Notes: generated by a model from the letters alone, not told the origin. Numbered from the stretch's first letter, positions 24,596 through 36,602 are shown. The stretch is 64,000 nt of DNA from Leuctra nigra (GCA_934045905.1 OW203769.1:24831705-24895704), one strand, 5' to 3'. Numbers and translations: made by a program.

Positions 24596-25229
24596 CAGTG
24601 CGATTGTGTAACTCTCATTGTGAGAAGTGCATGAACATCTTTCACTTCTAGCCAATAGCGGAAAGGGACTGACTTCTATTAGCTTCTATTTGTTTCCCCA
24701 CCGATGGCTGCCACCTTAGCGCGGTGGTGGGGTTTGCGTTGGCCAATGATCCATTGCAGCTACGCCGGCGAGCATATGCTCATGTGTAAGGGTTACCCAT
24801 GCCGGACAGGTCAGTGGTGAGGTCCGGACAAAGAGCAGCCAGGGTCGGCCTAACCATGTCCTCCCTTGAATTTGCGGTCCCCTCCCCTCCCCTCGGGCCG
24901 GCCTTCCCCCTCGAGATGGTGATCCCCCTGAAATCGGGTTCCGCCGGCCCGAATCCTCACACCCCCCGGTCCGTCCCCATTCCTGCCTGGCCTCCCCACC
25001 AGTGTTGGACTCCCCCGGATCGGGCCCGTTAGGTCAACCCCTCCCCATGTCCACCACTTATATCAACAAAGTTAAATGCAAAAATGCAAAAATTAATGTG
25101 CGCAATATAACCTCGTCGTTGACGCGCCGTTAAACCACAATAATCTAATCTAATCTATTTGTTTCGCTATTGGCTAGAAGTGAAAGATGTTCATGTACAT
25201 CTCACAATGAGAGTTACACAATCGCACTG
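24596..25229. mobile_element. TIR element, 634 bp, with 65-bp inverted repeats and 3-bp target duplication
   Basis: Copy B (about 27716) has the uninterrupted site GGGACTGAACTGGTGTCG. In copy A an insertion starts CAGTGCGATTGTGTAACTC (24596) and ends with its complement (25229), flanked by CTG on both sides. The arms 24596-24660 and 25165-25229 differ at about two positions. Without the retroposon nested at 24697-25153 the element would be about 165 bp. A 3-bp duplication is seen in PIF/Harbinger and CACTA groups, but the superfamily is not established; there is no transposase. Confidence 0.85.
24697..25153 (+). mobile_element. GC-rich retroposon (SINE or deleted LINE) with (TAATC)n tail
   Basis: A 457-bp GC-rich block sits inside the TIR element and is flanked by TCTATTTGTTTC at 24685-24696 and 25154-25165, a 12-bp target duplication. 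Its 3' end runs GCCGTTAAACCACAATAATC with a short (TAATC)n tail, typical of target-primed retroposition. The 5' part (CACCTTAGCGCGGTGGTGGG) reminds me of 5' UTRs of arthropod non-LTR elements; that is memory only. A 77-codon frame inside (24799-25032) has no recognised domain. Confidence 0.75.
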
Positions 25230-25749
25230 CTGGTGTCGAACTGCAGACTCTTAAATGAAATTTGACTCTCCAACATATTCTGTCCGTCTTCGTTTTATCA
25301 CTCGAGTCAAATGTTTGGACAAACCATGGACCAGCGACATGTCGATGTTCCTTATAACTGTGCCGAATCACAACGAATCTGTTTTAGGTTTTAGTTCGTC
25401 TTCCAATAGTATTGCTATGGTTACAATACAAGAATATGGTGTTCATTTTGGCATTTTTGGTATCAAATACAACTATTACATTTTCTCTGTTGTACAAAAT
25501 GATTACCCCATTGTCCTCCGAATTCTGGATTCAACTTGTATGATGCAAGTTTGACCAAGAAATGTTGAAAAGTGAAAACGACTAATCCCAACGTCAATTT
25601 ATAGAAAATGTGTCGGTTTTCCGTTGTAAGCAAAAGATTTTCTTTGTGGGGTGGAGCGGGATAGCTGGTGAACTAAATACTTTACAATCTACCCGACCCA
25701 AAGATAAGAATCTCTCTCAATATTTATCTAAACATGAGATTTAAGATGA

Positions 25750-26122
25750 CTGAGAGTGAGCGTGGCCTTGAAAAGTTTTTTAATCGATTTTTATCAATAT
25801 CCTTTACCAATGTAATTTTTAATAAAATAAGGCTTTGTACGAGTCTTCAAAACAGTTCAATGAAAATAATTTCATAGCTTGGAATGATTTATTAGTTTTA
25901 TATTGTCTTGTCTTATAGACGTTTAGTGCCTGAAAATTAGTAAAAATATGGCACTAAACGTCTGTAGAACGAAATAAAAAGAATAATTACCATTTAAACC
26001 ATGCAATTATTTTCATTGAACAGTTCTGAAGACTCGTACAAAGCCTTTTTTTATTAACTATAATATTGGTAAAAGATATAGTAAAAATAGCTTAAAAACT
26101 TTTCAAGGCCACGCTTACAACT
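25750..26122. mobile_element. Foldback MITE with about 120-bp arms
   Basis: GCGTGGCCTTGAAAAGTTTT (about 25758) and its complement (about 26093-26112) define the ends. AGGCTTTGTACGAGTCTTCA and complement lie deeper, and a small inner hairpin AGACGTTTAGTGCC/GGCACTAAACGTCT is at 25918-25963. Copy B lacks the insertion at the equivalent site (about 28228). Confidence 0.75.
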
Positions 26123-26602
26123 CAGTGTATAACTATCACATGACTTTTCAGGCGTTGCGTGCTCTGTAAGTTGGCACGAAGCAAAAATTAAAAAATGCTA
26201 CTCATATACAATCAGACTGATCATGTGAACATCCTATCAAAGTTACACCCACTTAAGAAACAAATGTTCTCTCTCAATTTGCTTCAACGGCCGAGCGCTT
26301 GCGTCGAGCATGCATAACTCGTTTAATTTAAGAAGTGAGAGGGAAACGCAATCTACGAACCCACAATTCCGTATTTCAAAGACAAATTTAGTGAAGTTAC
26401 GGTGACGATAAGTTATTTCATTGGAACTCGAGGAACAATTCCGCTGTTTTTATATGAATTTTGTCAAATTTTTCATATCATTTTGTTCTTTTAGTTTCGA
26501 TTGGTTGAAAGTTTCGTAATCATCCACATTAGGAGCAATTCGCAGTTTTTGTAATTTTTTTTATTATATATATTTATTTTTTATTTTTTTTCTTATTTTA
26601 GA

Positions 26603-27568
26603 TTTTTTTTTTTTTTTTTTTTAGATTTATTTTGTACACATCTTACAAGTAGTGGGTATCCACAAGGTGGTAAGGAACAACAGTACAATGAAAATTAATA
26701 ATATGGTATAATAAATAATAGAGCCAGCTCTCAAGGTCCTTCTAATTCTTGTTGTCTTCACTTCCTTCATCACCGTCCTCCTCGTTCTTAGATGTCACCA
26801 TATGTCGAAACTCTTTTACAGATATGTCAGTCATATCAAAGTGTTGCAATTTGTTCCAGTCACGAACGGTTCTGGCCAAAAATGAAAATCTACCGCAATC
26901 GGTTCGTGCAAAAAGTTCTTTTATCATGTGACTTGAGGTTGTTCTTCCTTGACGTTTTTCTTCTAACTTTCCAGCACATTCAGACCATCCAATATTGCCA
27001 TTTCTCATTTTAAACATATTGCATAACCTTGCAGTCTTCCTTCTGCTTTCTAAAGTTTCCCATTCCAATTCCTTCATCATTTCATTGGGACTTTCCCAAA
27101 CAACATTCAAAACACCTCTCTCATTCCGTTCCTTCTTCCACTTCTTTACTCTACCAGTCACCCTTCTAGCCGCAATTTTTTGAATATTTTCTAGTGACCT
27201 AACTGCATTTTCTCGGTAAGGGTCCCATATGGCACCTCCATATTCCAGAAGAGGTCTCAAGAGTGTCTTATATGCCATGTTTTTCGTAGCTATGCTTGCT
27301 CCCATCAAGTTTCTATAGACAAAATTTATGTTTTTAAGGGCTTTACTGGCAACTAGACTTATATGGTCTTTCCACTCCAAAGTTTCATCAATCCAGACTC
27401 CAAGGTATTTGTAGCCATTCATCACTTGCAGTGTCTGCTCAGCAATGGAATATTTGGCAGGATTACTTTTTCTGGCTCGCGTATAACTCACAACTACGCA
27501 CTTCTTCACATTCAAGCTCATTTCATTCTTAATCATCCATTCATTGATCACTTCCAAGTCATGTTGAA
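26603..27568 (-). mobile_element. 5'-truncated LINE with ORF2 C-terminal fragment and poly(A) tail
   Basis: The minus-strand frame (to 26742) stays open for over 270 codons and ends in a stop. It holds the post-catalytic part of a Jockey/CR1/I-type reverse transcriptase: MSLNVKKC, YKYLGVWIDETLEWKDHI, LLRPLLEYGGAIWDPY and NIQKIAARRVTGRVKKW, then a Lys/Glu-rich tail. The YXDD core and endonuclease are absent because the 5' end is truncated at about 27568, inside repeat R-C. After the stop is a short 3' UTR ending TTGTAAGATGTG..AAATAAATC and about 20 A (T run at 26603-26622). A diverged relative is at 56268-56960. The frame is intact, so insertion is recent, but the copy cannot move itself. Confidence 0.9.
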
Positions 27569-28668
27569 CTTATTACGATACTCGTAGGAGGGGAAAGCTT
27601 TTTTGATCATTTCAAAAACTCTGGTAATAATCTAATCGTAGGTACCATAACTTAGTATACGATAGAGATATTTGAAATACTAACGGATTGACGTCCTGTA
27701 CTCTGGGACTGAACTGGTGTCGAACTGCAGACTCTTAAATGGAATCTGACTCTCCCAACAAGTGTCCTCTTCGTTTTATCTTTCGAGTCAAATGTTTGGA
27801 CAAACCATGGACCAGGGACTTGCTCGATGTTCTGTATAAACTGTTCCGAATCACAACGAATCTGTTTTAGGTTTTAGTTCGTCTTCTAATAATATTGCTA
27901 TGGTTACAATACAAGAATATGGTGTTCATTTTGGCATTTTTGGTATCAAATACAATTATTACATTTTCTTTGTTGTAAACAATGATTACTCCATTGTTCT
28001 GAATTCAACCTGTATGATGCAAATTTGACCAAGAAATGATGAAAAGTGAAAACGACTAATTTACTACTTCAATTTGTATAGAAAATGTGTCTGTTTTCCT
28101 TTGTATGCAAAGGATTTTCTTTGTTTAGCGGAGCGGGGGAGGGGGGATATCTGGTGAACTAAATACTTGATATTGTACCCGACCCAAAGATAAGAATATC
28201 TCTCAATATTCAGCTAAACATGAGATTGAATTCAGTGTAAACAATCACATGACTTGGTCACTATGCGCCATGCAGTTCTGTACTCCGTGTGTCTCCAGAA
28301 GTCAGAGAAAACTCGAAGCAATAAAACTGTGGGTTGATCTGTGAATTGAGGGGGGGGGGGGGGGGGGGATATTAATAACGGTGCGAATTTGTCTCTCAAA
28401 GTACGAGGCTCTATTTTGATTGCTCGCCATGAAACTGTTTTTCAGCAAAATACAATTCCCCAGAATGTACATGTCAGAAATAATATCAATTTATAGCGCA
28501 GATTTAAATGATTAGAAATATATCAGTATACTTAGAGGAAGGAGGAATGACTCAACAAATTCCTGGGAATTGTACAGGAAATGTATTTATCATTTTGAAG
28601 TACCTTTCGAAGGTATGCCATCATATAACAAACTACCGATTCAGTTATGATATTTAAAATTGTACACA

Positions 28669-29352
28669 TAATTTGAAATGACATACACTAGAGATCCTAT
28701 CATACACAATCAAACTTTACAATGTATCACACAATCACCAATATGATTGATTATGAGCAAGACTGGGAAGCGATCAGCTTCTCGATCTGTTGAACTTGAA
28801 CAATCACGCGACACCATGATCACTATACCTGGCTACAGGACTCGAACTCAGTACTCCTGTGTGTAATGATGTACTTGGTGACGTCAGATTCTGGTCCATT
28901 GCACAGCATCTCGATGTCACGTTCAAGAAGATGATCCAGAAGATCGCAGCACCAATATGAATCTTCTTTTAGTTGCAACCAGAGTTGCAATAAATCGATC
29001 CAACAAGTCTAATATTCAAGAATAATGTCTATATCTCTATGAAATGTGGCTTAGGTACTTATAAATGTTTTTAAAAAATGTGTAAGGATTTATCAGAGGA
29101 AATTTGAAGCGTCCGATATTGAAAGTAATGAATTTTTTTGTTACCATAGATATTATAGGATACAATAATATCGTTACAACAACGTACAAAGTTCTTACTT
29201 TTAGTTTTTAATAATCAATTATTTGACGATTTTATGTTCCATTGTGGCAATCAATATAATGAAACAGACCAAGTTTCAATTTTGCATGCATTTGTAAAAA
29301 TCACGTCCTTTTTTACGGTGTATAAATTTTCTTATTTTAACCAAGTGCTTTA
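28669..29352 (+). repeat. Repeat R-E, copy 1
   Basis: About 680 bp, clearly similar (my rough estimate is over 90 percent by eye) to 29883-30563 just downstream. Includes GGACTCGAACTCAGTACTCC, a reverse-oriented sequence resembling a tRNA T-arm/B box, but no full cloverleaf was found. Confidence 0.75.
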
Positions 29353-29760
29353 AGGTGCTGCAAGCGCGAGCGATTTTGCTGCTTTTTGTAGACACTTTTT
29401 GGATACGATTGGGGACGAAACGGGTTGACCAAATGATTTGAAATTTTAATCATGATTAGATGAAAGACAAAACTTAGTGTTATCCCTTGGTACATTTTTA
29501 ATTTTATGTTTCGTTAATTAGTAATAATTAGTGGATTTTTGGTGAAAAATTTGCTGTTTTCTTGTCACTCTGGGTGCCGTAAAAAATTAAATTTCAAAAA
29601 TGTGCCAAGTGATAACCCTAAGTTTATCTTGTATCTAATCACGATAAAAATTGAGATCAATTGGTTCACCGATCTGGTCTCCAATCGTATCGGAAATTTA
29701 ATCGTTTTGCGCGGTTTTGTTGAATAACCGGCGTCTAATTAACAAGGAACGAATAAAAAA
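29353..29760. mobile_element. Foldback repeat R-F, copy 1
   Basis: Similar to 53862-54262. Ends are loosely inverted: GGATACGATTGGGGACGAAA near the left and CTGGTCTCCAATCGTATCGG near the right. No coding capacity. Lies between the two R-E copies. Confidence 0.6.
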
Positions 29761-29882
29761 TGAAAGAGTGCTACTAAAATACAATCAGACCTATCATGTG
29801 AACATCTTATCAAAGTTACACCCACTTATGACACAATTTTCTCTCTCTCAATTTGCTAAAACGGCGAGCGCTTGTATCACCT

Positions 29883-30563
29883 TAATTTGAAATGGCATAC
29901 ACTAGAGATCCATACACAATCAGATTTGCCAATGTATCACACAATCACCAATATGATTGATTATGAGCAAGACTGGGAAGCGATCAGCTTCTCGATCTGT
30001 TGAACTTGAACAATCACGCGACACCATGATCACTATACCTGGCTACAGGACTCGAACTCAGTACTCCTGTGTGTAATGATGCACTTGGTGACGTCAGATT
30101 CTGGTCCATTGCACAGCATCTCGATGTCACGTTCAAGAAGATGATCCAGAAGATCGCAGCACCAATATGAATCTTCTTTTAGTTACAACCAGAGTTGCAA
30201 TGAATCGATTCAACTAGTCGAATATTCAGGAATAATTTCTGTATCTTTCAATGAAATGTGGCTTACTTATAAATGTTTAAAAAAAAATAAAAATATTAAA
30301 GGATTTGTCAGTGGAAATTTGAAGCGTCCGATTGAAAGTAACGAATATTTTTGTTACCATAGATATAGGATACAACAATATCGTTACAACGTTGGTACAA
30401 AGTTCTTACTTTTAATTTTTAATCATGAATTATTTAATACTTTTATGTTCTGTTTGTTGGCGATTATAATGAAACAGACCAAGTTTAAATTTTGCATGCA
30501 TTTGTAAAAAAATCCCGCCCTTTTTTACGGTGTATAAATTTTCTAATTTTAATAAAGTGCTTT
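29883..30563 (+). repeat. Repeat R-E, copy 2
   Basis: Direct duplicate of 28669-29352, separated by R-F and the end of R-C copy B. Shared block TGGGAAGCGATCAGCTTCTC and shared end TTTTTTACGGTGTATAAATT. Confidence 0.75.
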
Positions 30564-31465
30564 AATTGGTTACATTTAAGAAAAGTCTGTTGACTGAAAA
30601 TCAAAATGTTCCAATCAAGTTTAAAATTGCAAGGTCATGTGTATCGAATAGTAATTGATCTGATTTAGCTTTTTGGTCCAGAGTGTACAGAAATATGTTC
30701 TCGAAGGAATGGGGTGGGGGGGGGATGGGGCGGCATGCCACATTGTTTAAATTGGAGCTGGCACCAGTTTTAAAAGTACTCGAGGGTGAAAAAAGATCTC
30801 AACAAGGGGTAGTTTGTAAGGAAATCACATTTCATTTTCCAACCACCCCTGAAAGTTTTAACTCAATCAATTGATGCTTCCTTCCTATGAGGAAATTGTT
30901 GAAACAGAAATTCCTGACACAGTGCGTTGCTGAATGTTGGTAAGAGTGACAGCCGTTTCGACTAGTTGTAAATTAAAAGAAAGGAAATGATTTTAAATTA
31001 AATCATAGTAAGTCTGGCGTAAACTGTGTCGCTTTTTGTTGATTTCTTCCTTACACTTGTCGGTTGAGCGGGGGGGGGGGGGGGGGGGGGGGAGATGGTT
31101 TGTTTTTTCACAATAAATGTAAAACAAACTCTTCAAATGGATTTGATTTATAAATGAGAACTGATGGAGCATCAATACGAGCAGTCGCACGGGAATATTT
31201 TGTATCCGGCATATTTTCAACTATTCTTGACGTAAAAGCGAGAAAATAACAAAAATGCTAAAAACTCCTGGCTTTAAGACCTCCGTTCACTGAGAGACCA
31301 ACTCAAAATTATAGATATCAGTGTAAAATGAGCTCTTTACAATCATTCGTCATCTTGACAGTTTCGTGATACCCAGGCTGGCTTCGGGTCACGTTCGCTC
31401 GCTCATAAATAGTCCGAGATAATGTAAACAAACTCCACACCACAACATTCCATTCATTCAGTCCT
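30564..31465. other. Spacer with a G23 run
   Basis: No gene recognised. A run of 23 G spans 31070-31092. Confidence 0.4.
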
Positions 31466-32093
31466 TTTAATGTTGAAGGTTTTTCGACAAATAAAGGGGA
31501 ATTGATAGCTAAAATGTGCAGCGATAAAGAGTGTGATGTGATCTGTTTACAAGAAACGCATCGAGGTGATTTTCATCGTCGGCCAAAAGTACCAGGAATG
31601 AAGGTAGTTATTGAGTTGCCTCATGAACATTATGGAAGTGCAATATTTGTGAAACCAGATGTTTCAGTTCTTACCGCTCATTCTATACGGGTGCTAGATA
31701 TCGAAATATTGACAATTGAACTTAAGGGATGCACAGTAACATCAGTATATAAACCGCCCAGGACCCCATTCGACTTCCAACCTCCTTGCAATTATTTCAG
31801 CCAAAAGATAAGATTTGTTCTTGGGGATTTTAATAGCCACAGTACCAATTGGGGGTACCTCACTACGGATGACAATGGGTTAAAAGTGGAAACATGGGCT
31901 GAAAATGCAGGGTTGACACTGCTGCATGATCCAAAACTACCACCATCTTTTAACAGCGGCAGATGGAAAAGGGGATATAATCCGGATCTAATATTCGTGA
32001 GTGGAAATATCAGTCAACAATGTGTGAAAGATGTATGCGAATCAACACCAAATACGCAACATAGAGCATTAAAACTACAAGTACATGCGGTGG
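31466..32093 (+). pseudogene. Truncated LINE: apurinic endonuclease (APE) domain fragment
   Basis: The frame is open from about 31466 (FNVEGFSTNK) and ends by abrupt fusion to repeat R-B at 32093/32094. Motifs of the non-LTR APE endonuclease are clear: DVICLQETH with the catalytic Glu, an SVYKPP strand, FVLGDFNSHSTNWG (GDFN) and NPDLIFVS. The final S/T-D-H region is only partly represented (TPNTQHRALKL). No reverse transcriptase follows; the last codons up to the stop at 32125 are repeat-derived. The apparent start is not a true initiator, since the domain begins upstream. A dead fragment, probably truncated by a rearrangement or by insertion of R-B. Confidence 0.85.
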
Positions 32094-33680
32094 TTAAGAG
32101 TCGACAGGACTCGCAGAAAATTTAGAAACGATGATAATGGCTTTTGCCGTGTATAACATATATAAAATAGTAATATTCTCATGTCACGTATACAAACAAA
32201 CAGTCGAGCTTGGTCGAGCTAGACATGAAATCTAAACAATGTCATAAATCGCCTCCAGTTCTGTAAACAACACCACTTGTGAGTCGTGAATGACTGTTGC
32301 CTTTTAAACTTCCGAGAATATGGTCCATAAGGAGGAAAATACAAAAATAATGCATTATTGATTAATTCATCGAGTGTAATACATATTTTAATTCGACTAT
32401 TTTAATATGCTAGGTGATTTTTTTTCAATGCTGCTTACAAATATATAGTTTTTATTATTTGCGATTATCAAATTTATTGATATCAAATTATCTTTAATTA
32501 CGAATTTAAAGTATAATTGTGTTGCCTTGTATGATATATGAGAGACTTTGCGTTCCAATCAAAGATAGGTAAGTTGACCAACAAAATGAAAACAATGTAA
32601 TTTATTGCTCGCATGTGCTCGCAATATTGTTTGATTGTTGCTGATTGTTTTAGCAGTAATTTCTAAGATCAACCAAACAACGGATTCGGAAGTAATGTTA
32701 TGGATAAAAACTGGATAAGAAAGGAGGCCATGGGCTTTACGTACCTACAGCTTTTATCCAGAAGTAAGTGTTCACTAAATTTACTGTGTAAACGGCTAAA
32801 CGCGAACATAATTTTTATAAGCTGTCGATATAATTAATTACTAATAAGCACTTTTAATAATTGATGGCTCATGTAATTCGAAGTTTTTCACTGAATTTAT
32901 TAAAAATTAGATTTTAAAATAATTCAACATCTATGTTGACGAAACAAACTTTTTGCACTCAAAAATGCAAGTTTTCATACATAAGTAGGTGTGAAATTTT
33001 ATTCAGTGGACATTTTGGCGGGGAAAACGGTATTCCTATCGCGTGATGACATTTTACCATCCAACAATGAGGTTGCCATGGACATGCCTCTTCTTCTTAC
33101 CTTTACGTTTCCCCTTATTACCGCCCATCCTTATAATACCTCAAGGACACAAAACATTCACAAAACAATCGTCACTGTACCAGAGTAAACACAATAAAGA
33201 CTGCGAATTTACATTTCTGCTGGACGACCTGACCACTCTGGAACACTGAATCTCACTAACTCTTACGCAGTGTTGTAAAATAAAATCCAAATCTGCATAA
33301 ACACATTACACAATTTGTCTAAATTGGGTTCATTCTTGCTACTCGAGAGAAATAGAATTCCGATGACTCTGGTCTCTTGAGTTGAAAATAAATTAATTTC
33401 TTTATCTGTAACAAATCGTCGATTTCAACTCGTGCCGAACCTTACTAAAAATGTTTTGATGTATGTACTTTTTATGCATCACCTGTCGACCCCTGGTCAA
33501 AAAGGTGACATGATGAAAAATCATTTTGATTTTGCAGCGTAAGGCTGCAATCACACGGGGCGATTTTTCTTGCTCTGTCGTGCGGTTTTTCGCACTGTGG
33601 AGTTTTACACGCGCACGGGACGATCAAAAGACGCGCGCATCTTTTGCTCGGCCCGTGTGTTCGCTCCCATAAGACTCAAT
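32094..33680 (+). repeat. Dispersed repeat R-B, copy 2
   Basis: Partner of 10706-13395 in the same orientation. It retains the pre-insertion site of the solo LTR at about 32350. About 330 bp after 32690 are not shared, then similarity resumes at about 33010 (GCGTGATGACATTTTACCAT). Confidence 0.75.
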
Positions 33681-34163
33681 GGTACCTACTTAGACTAAAT
33701 AACTGCGTTACATATCTGCTCGGCGTCTCGACGGCGTGCAAAATGCCGCGTCTGGGCATGAAAAGTCTTTTACTTGCGCTTTAAACAAAACAGTGAATAG
33801 ATAAGCAAGGTTTTGAGTGTGTACATAAAAAATATATTACTCCAAAGCCTTACAATACTAATTAAATAATCAATTAATTCGTTAATTATAATGTATTAAT
33901 AATTAAAAATTAATGTGCATCTAAGCATTGATTTGAATCAATTGAGCATTGAATGATGCATGACAATCAAGATCCAAGTCAGTGAATAGTGAAAACATCT
34001 GGGAGCAATTAGCACGTCCGTCACGTCTCATTTCTCGCAGTCGAAATTGTTGATATTTAGTATAGTACGTGATATTTACGAAATTCCATCGTGTGATGCG
34101 GGTTACATACCCATCTGCATTAGAAACTCAGAATAATTCAAATAATGAAACCTTGAGAGCCTG
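33681..34163. other. AT-rich spacer, nothing recognised
   Basis: No supported feature. Confidence 0.4.
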
Positions 34164-34170
34164 ATGAAAC

Positions 34171-34499
34171 CCACAAAAGCATAAAAAGGCGGCCCTTACT
34201 TTTTTCTTCATGGCTTGACCGATTGTCTCCAAATTTTTACAGCACAGAGATAAAGAGTAAATCTGTGCCTCTAGTGCTCCAAAAAAATTTAAAAAAAATG
34301 TTTTTACTCGTGTTGAGGAGGTGCCAATATGAGCATTATACGGGTCCTTTTGGCACCTCTGCCCTGAAAATACTAAACAAAAAATAACACTTTTGGCGCA
34401 CTAGAGGCACAGATTTATTATTTATCTATAATCTGTGAAATTTTGAAGACAATCGGTAAAGCCGTTTAGAAAAAAGTAGGGGCCGCCTTTTTGTGCTTC
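34171..34499. mobile_element. Foldback MITE with about 110-bp arms
   Basis: AAAAAGGCGGCCCTTACTTT at the left pairs with AGTAGGGGCCGCCTTTTT at the right. Inner blocks AATCTGTGCCTCTAGTGC and complement also pair. ATGAAAC occurs at 34164-34170 and 34500-34506, a plausible 7-bp target duplication. Non-coding. Confidence 0.75.
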
Positions 34500-34506
34500 A
34501 TGAAAC

Positions 34507-35164
34507 ATGGATTTCATCAAGTATCGTAGACTCTTAAATGAAATGCATTGTCTTCATGTTACAAAATTTATGATTGAATGAAATTGATTGGTTTTTCTCT
34601 TCTCAAGAATCATTGAAAATTGAAATTTACATAATTCAGTTTTTGTACCTATGATGTAGAGAATATTATTAAGAAATGTCAGCGAATTTGATGTTCAAGA
34701 AGATATTCTATGTTTAAAATTGCAATGCAATATTATTGAATCCAAAGTAATTTCTTGGTTGTTTACTAAATAAGTAATAAGGCACCAAAACTTTTCTGTT
34801 TAGCATGACACCCTACACAATGTCAACCTCACTGACAGTCATTATCGAATAACACAATGTCTACGTATATTATAGTATATCAGTTATCGTATATCAGTAT
34901 ACGATAAGTATACTATAGTATTAATATCCATAGTATTGCATTTTCCCCACGGATATTTGTAAGTTTGGACTGTTCAATTCAGAATAAGAATTCAACGCAA
35001 CAGTCAACTCCAAGAGAAAGGTTCCCCCTTGCAGTTAGATTACCTGCAAGACTGGTTTAGCAGCATTGTCAGTAAGTAGCGACCTCCTGTATCTAGGCAA
35101 CACAACTAACGCAGCTGTACTGCGGTGTAGGTACAGGGTGTGCCTTTCACTTGCAGGGGAGTAC
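34507..35164. other. AT-rich spacer with a small palindromic patch
   Basis: At about 34864-34922 repeats of GTATATCAGT and complements make an imperfect palindrome. Otherwise nothing recognised. Confidence 0.4.
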
Positions 35165-35475
35165 ATTATTCGAGAAAAGAAGGAACACAACTGACCTCAG
35201 GTGGATTTTGTGGTACTAGGTAAATGGCGGCTATCAAGGGCGCATTTGCATAAATGTAAATACAAATATTTGATATAGTTATTTGTTATGGCCAAGAAAG
35301 TAAATTTATAGCTAAATATCAATTTCATTCGTTTTTTGTTTCTTCACTGCTTAATGGAAACACGAAATGTAAAAACAAACAAATTAATATGCGGACCTGA
35401 TAGTAGCCATCTTGGCAGAAGTGGCTCCATAACGTATCACTTATTTGTGGGAATAGTTAACGATAATGTTATTAG
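35165..35475 (+). repeat. Dispersed repeat R-A, copy 2
   Basis: Aligned with 2775-3080; see that entry for shared blocks. Confidence 0.6.
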
Positions 35476-35580
35476 TTGAAATATCTTCCAACATCAACCC
35501 ACCTAGTGTTATGATAATATTGAATTAATATCGGCTAGTATCAGGAAATTATCTTGTAAATTGATGTATAATAAAATGTC

Positions 35581-35850
35581 TTGGCTGAGTGGTAAAATGC
35601 TCTGAAGTTGTATTCCGTAGGCCCGGGTTCGATTCCCGCGGCGCTCCTTCCTGACTGGGGTTTTTTCGTGGTATTTCCTCAGTCGACAGGCAAATGCTGG
35701 GAAGGTACCCTACTAATAGGCCACGATCGCCTCCTTCCCACCTTCCATCCTTACCTGCTCTTCACCATCATCTCCCAATCATCCTCATAATCATTCATCC
35801 GTCGCCATTAGACTCGCTGCAGAACAGTGCGACGTTAAGCCCCAGACCAA
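35581..35850 (+). mobile_element. Full-length tRNA-derived SINE, 270 bp
   Basis: Starts TTGGCTGAGTGG, matching a Pol III A box (35582-35592). A B box GGTTCGATTCC follows at 35626-35636. The body and tail end GTGCGACGTTAAGCCCCAGA, a LINE-like 3' end. AATAAAATGTC flanks both sides (to 35580 and from 35850/35851), an 11-bp target duplication. The LINE that mobilised it is unknown. Confidence 0.9.
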
Positions 35851-35884
35851 ATAAAATGTCGGTCCATGACCGTAATTAAAGTCA

Positions 35885-36460
35885 AATACAAAATATTGAG
35901 AATATTCATATTTAAAGAAGAATGGTAGGACAGAAGATCATGGAGAGAGGTGGTTGTGGCATAATAGTAGGAATATTCTCATCTGCCTCTGTAAATCCCC
36001 CACCCCCTCCCACCCATATATACCAAAAGGGCGCCAGGGTTCAGAAAAGAGAATCACTTCAAATAGGTGTCTCATCGCAAGTAAGCATGGGGGGGGGGGG
36101 GGGGAGAAGGGGGGGGGGGGGGAGTCCACCCTTATCAGGGCATAGAATATCATAATTTAATAAGGTACAAAGCAATTATATTGTAATATTATATTAAAAT
36201 TGTCAAATCCATTCAATTATCAATACTTAAGTATTAATATCGTAGATTATTGTAAATGATATATTTCCATGTTTGCCATGCTTTAATTGCCATGGAGAAG
36301 AAAAGATTTGCTAAACCCGTTTTCATTTCGGGTGATCATACGAAATTCTAACGAACATAATTATCTTGGAAAAGAGGAAGGTCATGAAAATCGTTAACGC
36401 TCAAAGTTTTCTTATCCTCGTACATATTTTTAAACTCATACATCATTATTCATTACTCAT
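35885..36460. other. Spacer downstream of gene 1 with two long G runs
   Basis: G16 at 36089-36104 and G14 at 36109-36122. No coding exon recognised. Confidence 0.4.
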
Positions 36461-36544
36461 TTAGTTTCAAACTTTTTTAATTTACAAATTATACAGCTGA
36501 AATTTACAATTTCTTATGCAGGTAGGTACAAAAGGAACTGAAGA

Positions 36545-36571
36545 TTTTAATATAATTACAATCACTTTAAT
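36545..36571 (-). promoter_or_regulatory. Candidate poly(A) signals of gene 1
   Basis: On the minus strand two ATTAAA hexamers (plus 36545-36550 and 36566-36571) lie about 30-60 nt after the stop codon of gene 1. ATTAAA is the common variant signal; no AATAAA is nearer. Confidence 0.4.
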
Positions 36572-36602
36572 AAAGGTTGAAAAATCTTGATTTAAACCAA
36601 AA

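Larger units (their letters stand above)
24200..26310 (+). repeat. Segmental direct repeat R-C, copy A
   Basis: Matches copy B starting at 26332 (GTGAGAGGGAA.CGCAATC, ATACGATACTCGTAGGAGGG, GGATTGACGTCCTGTACTCT, GGACAAACCATGGACCAG, AATATGGTGTTCATTTTGGC). Differences are insertions: a TIR element in A at 24596, a foldback in A at about 25750 and a LINE in B at 26603. No gene recognised. Confidence 0.8.
26332..29880 (+). repeat. Segmental direct repeat R-C, copy B, expanded by insertions
   Basis: Collinear with copy A but interrupted by the LINE (26603-27568) and by about 1.5 kb at 28260-29750 that includes repeats R-E and R-F. The closing segment (ATGTGAACATCTTATCAAAG to GGCGAGCGCTTG) matches the end of copy A. 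A run of 18-19 G lies at about 28350-28368. Confidence 0.7.

Noticed and set aside
28846..28870. tRNA gene suggested by GGACTCGAACTC on the reverse strand
   Set aside because: B-box-like only; no acceptor pairing, D arm or A box was found.
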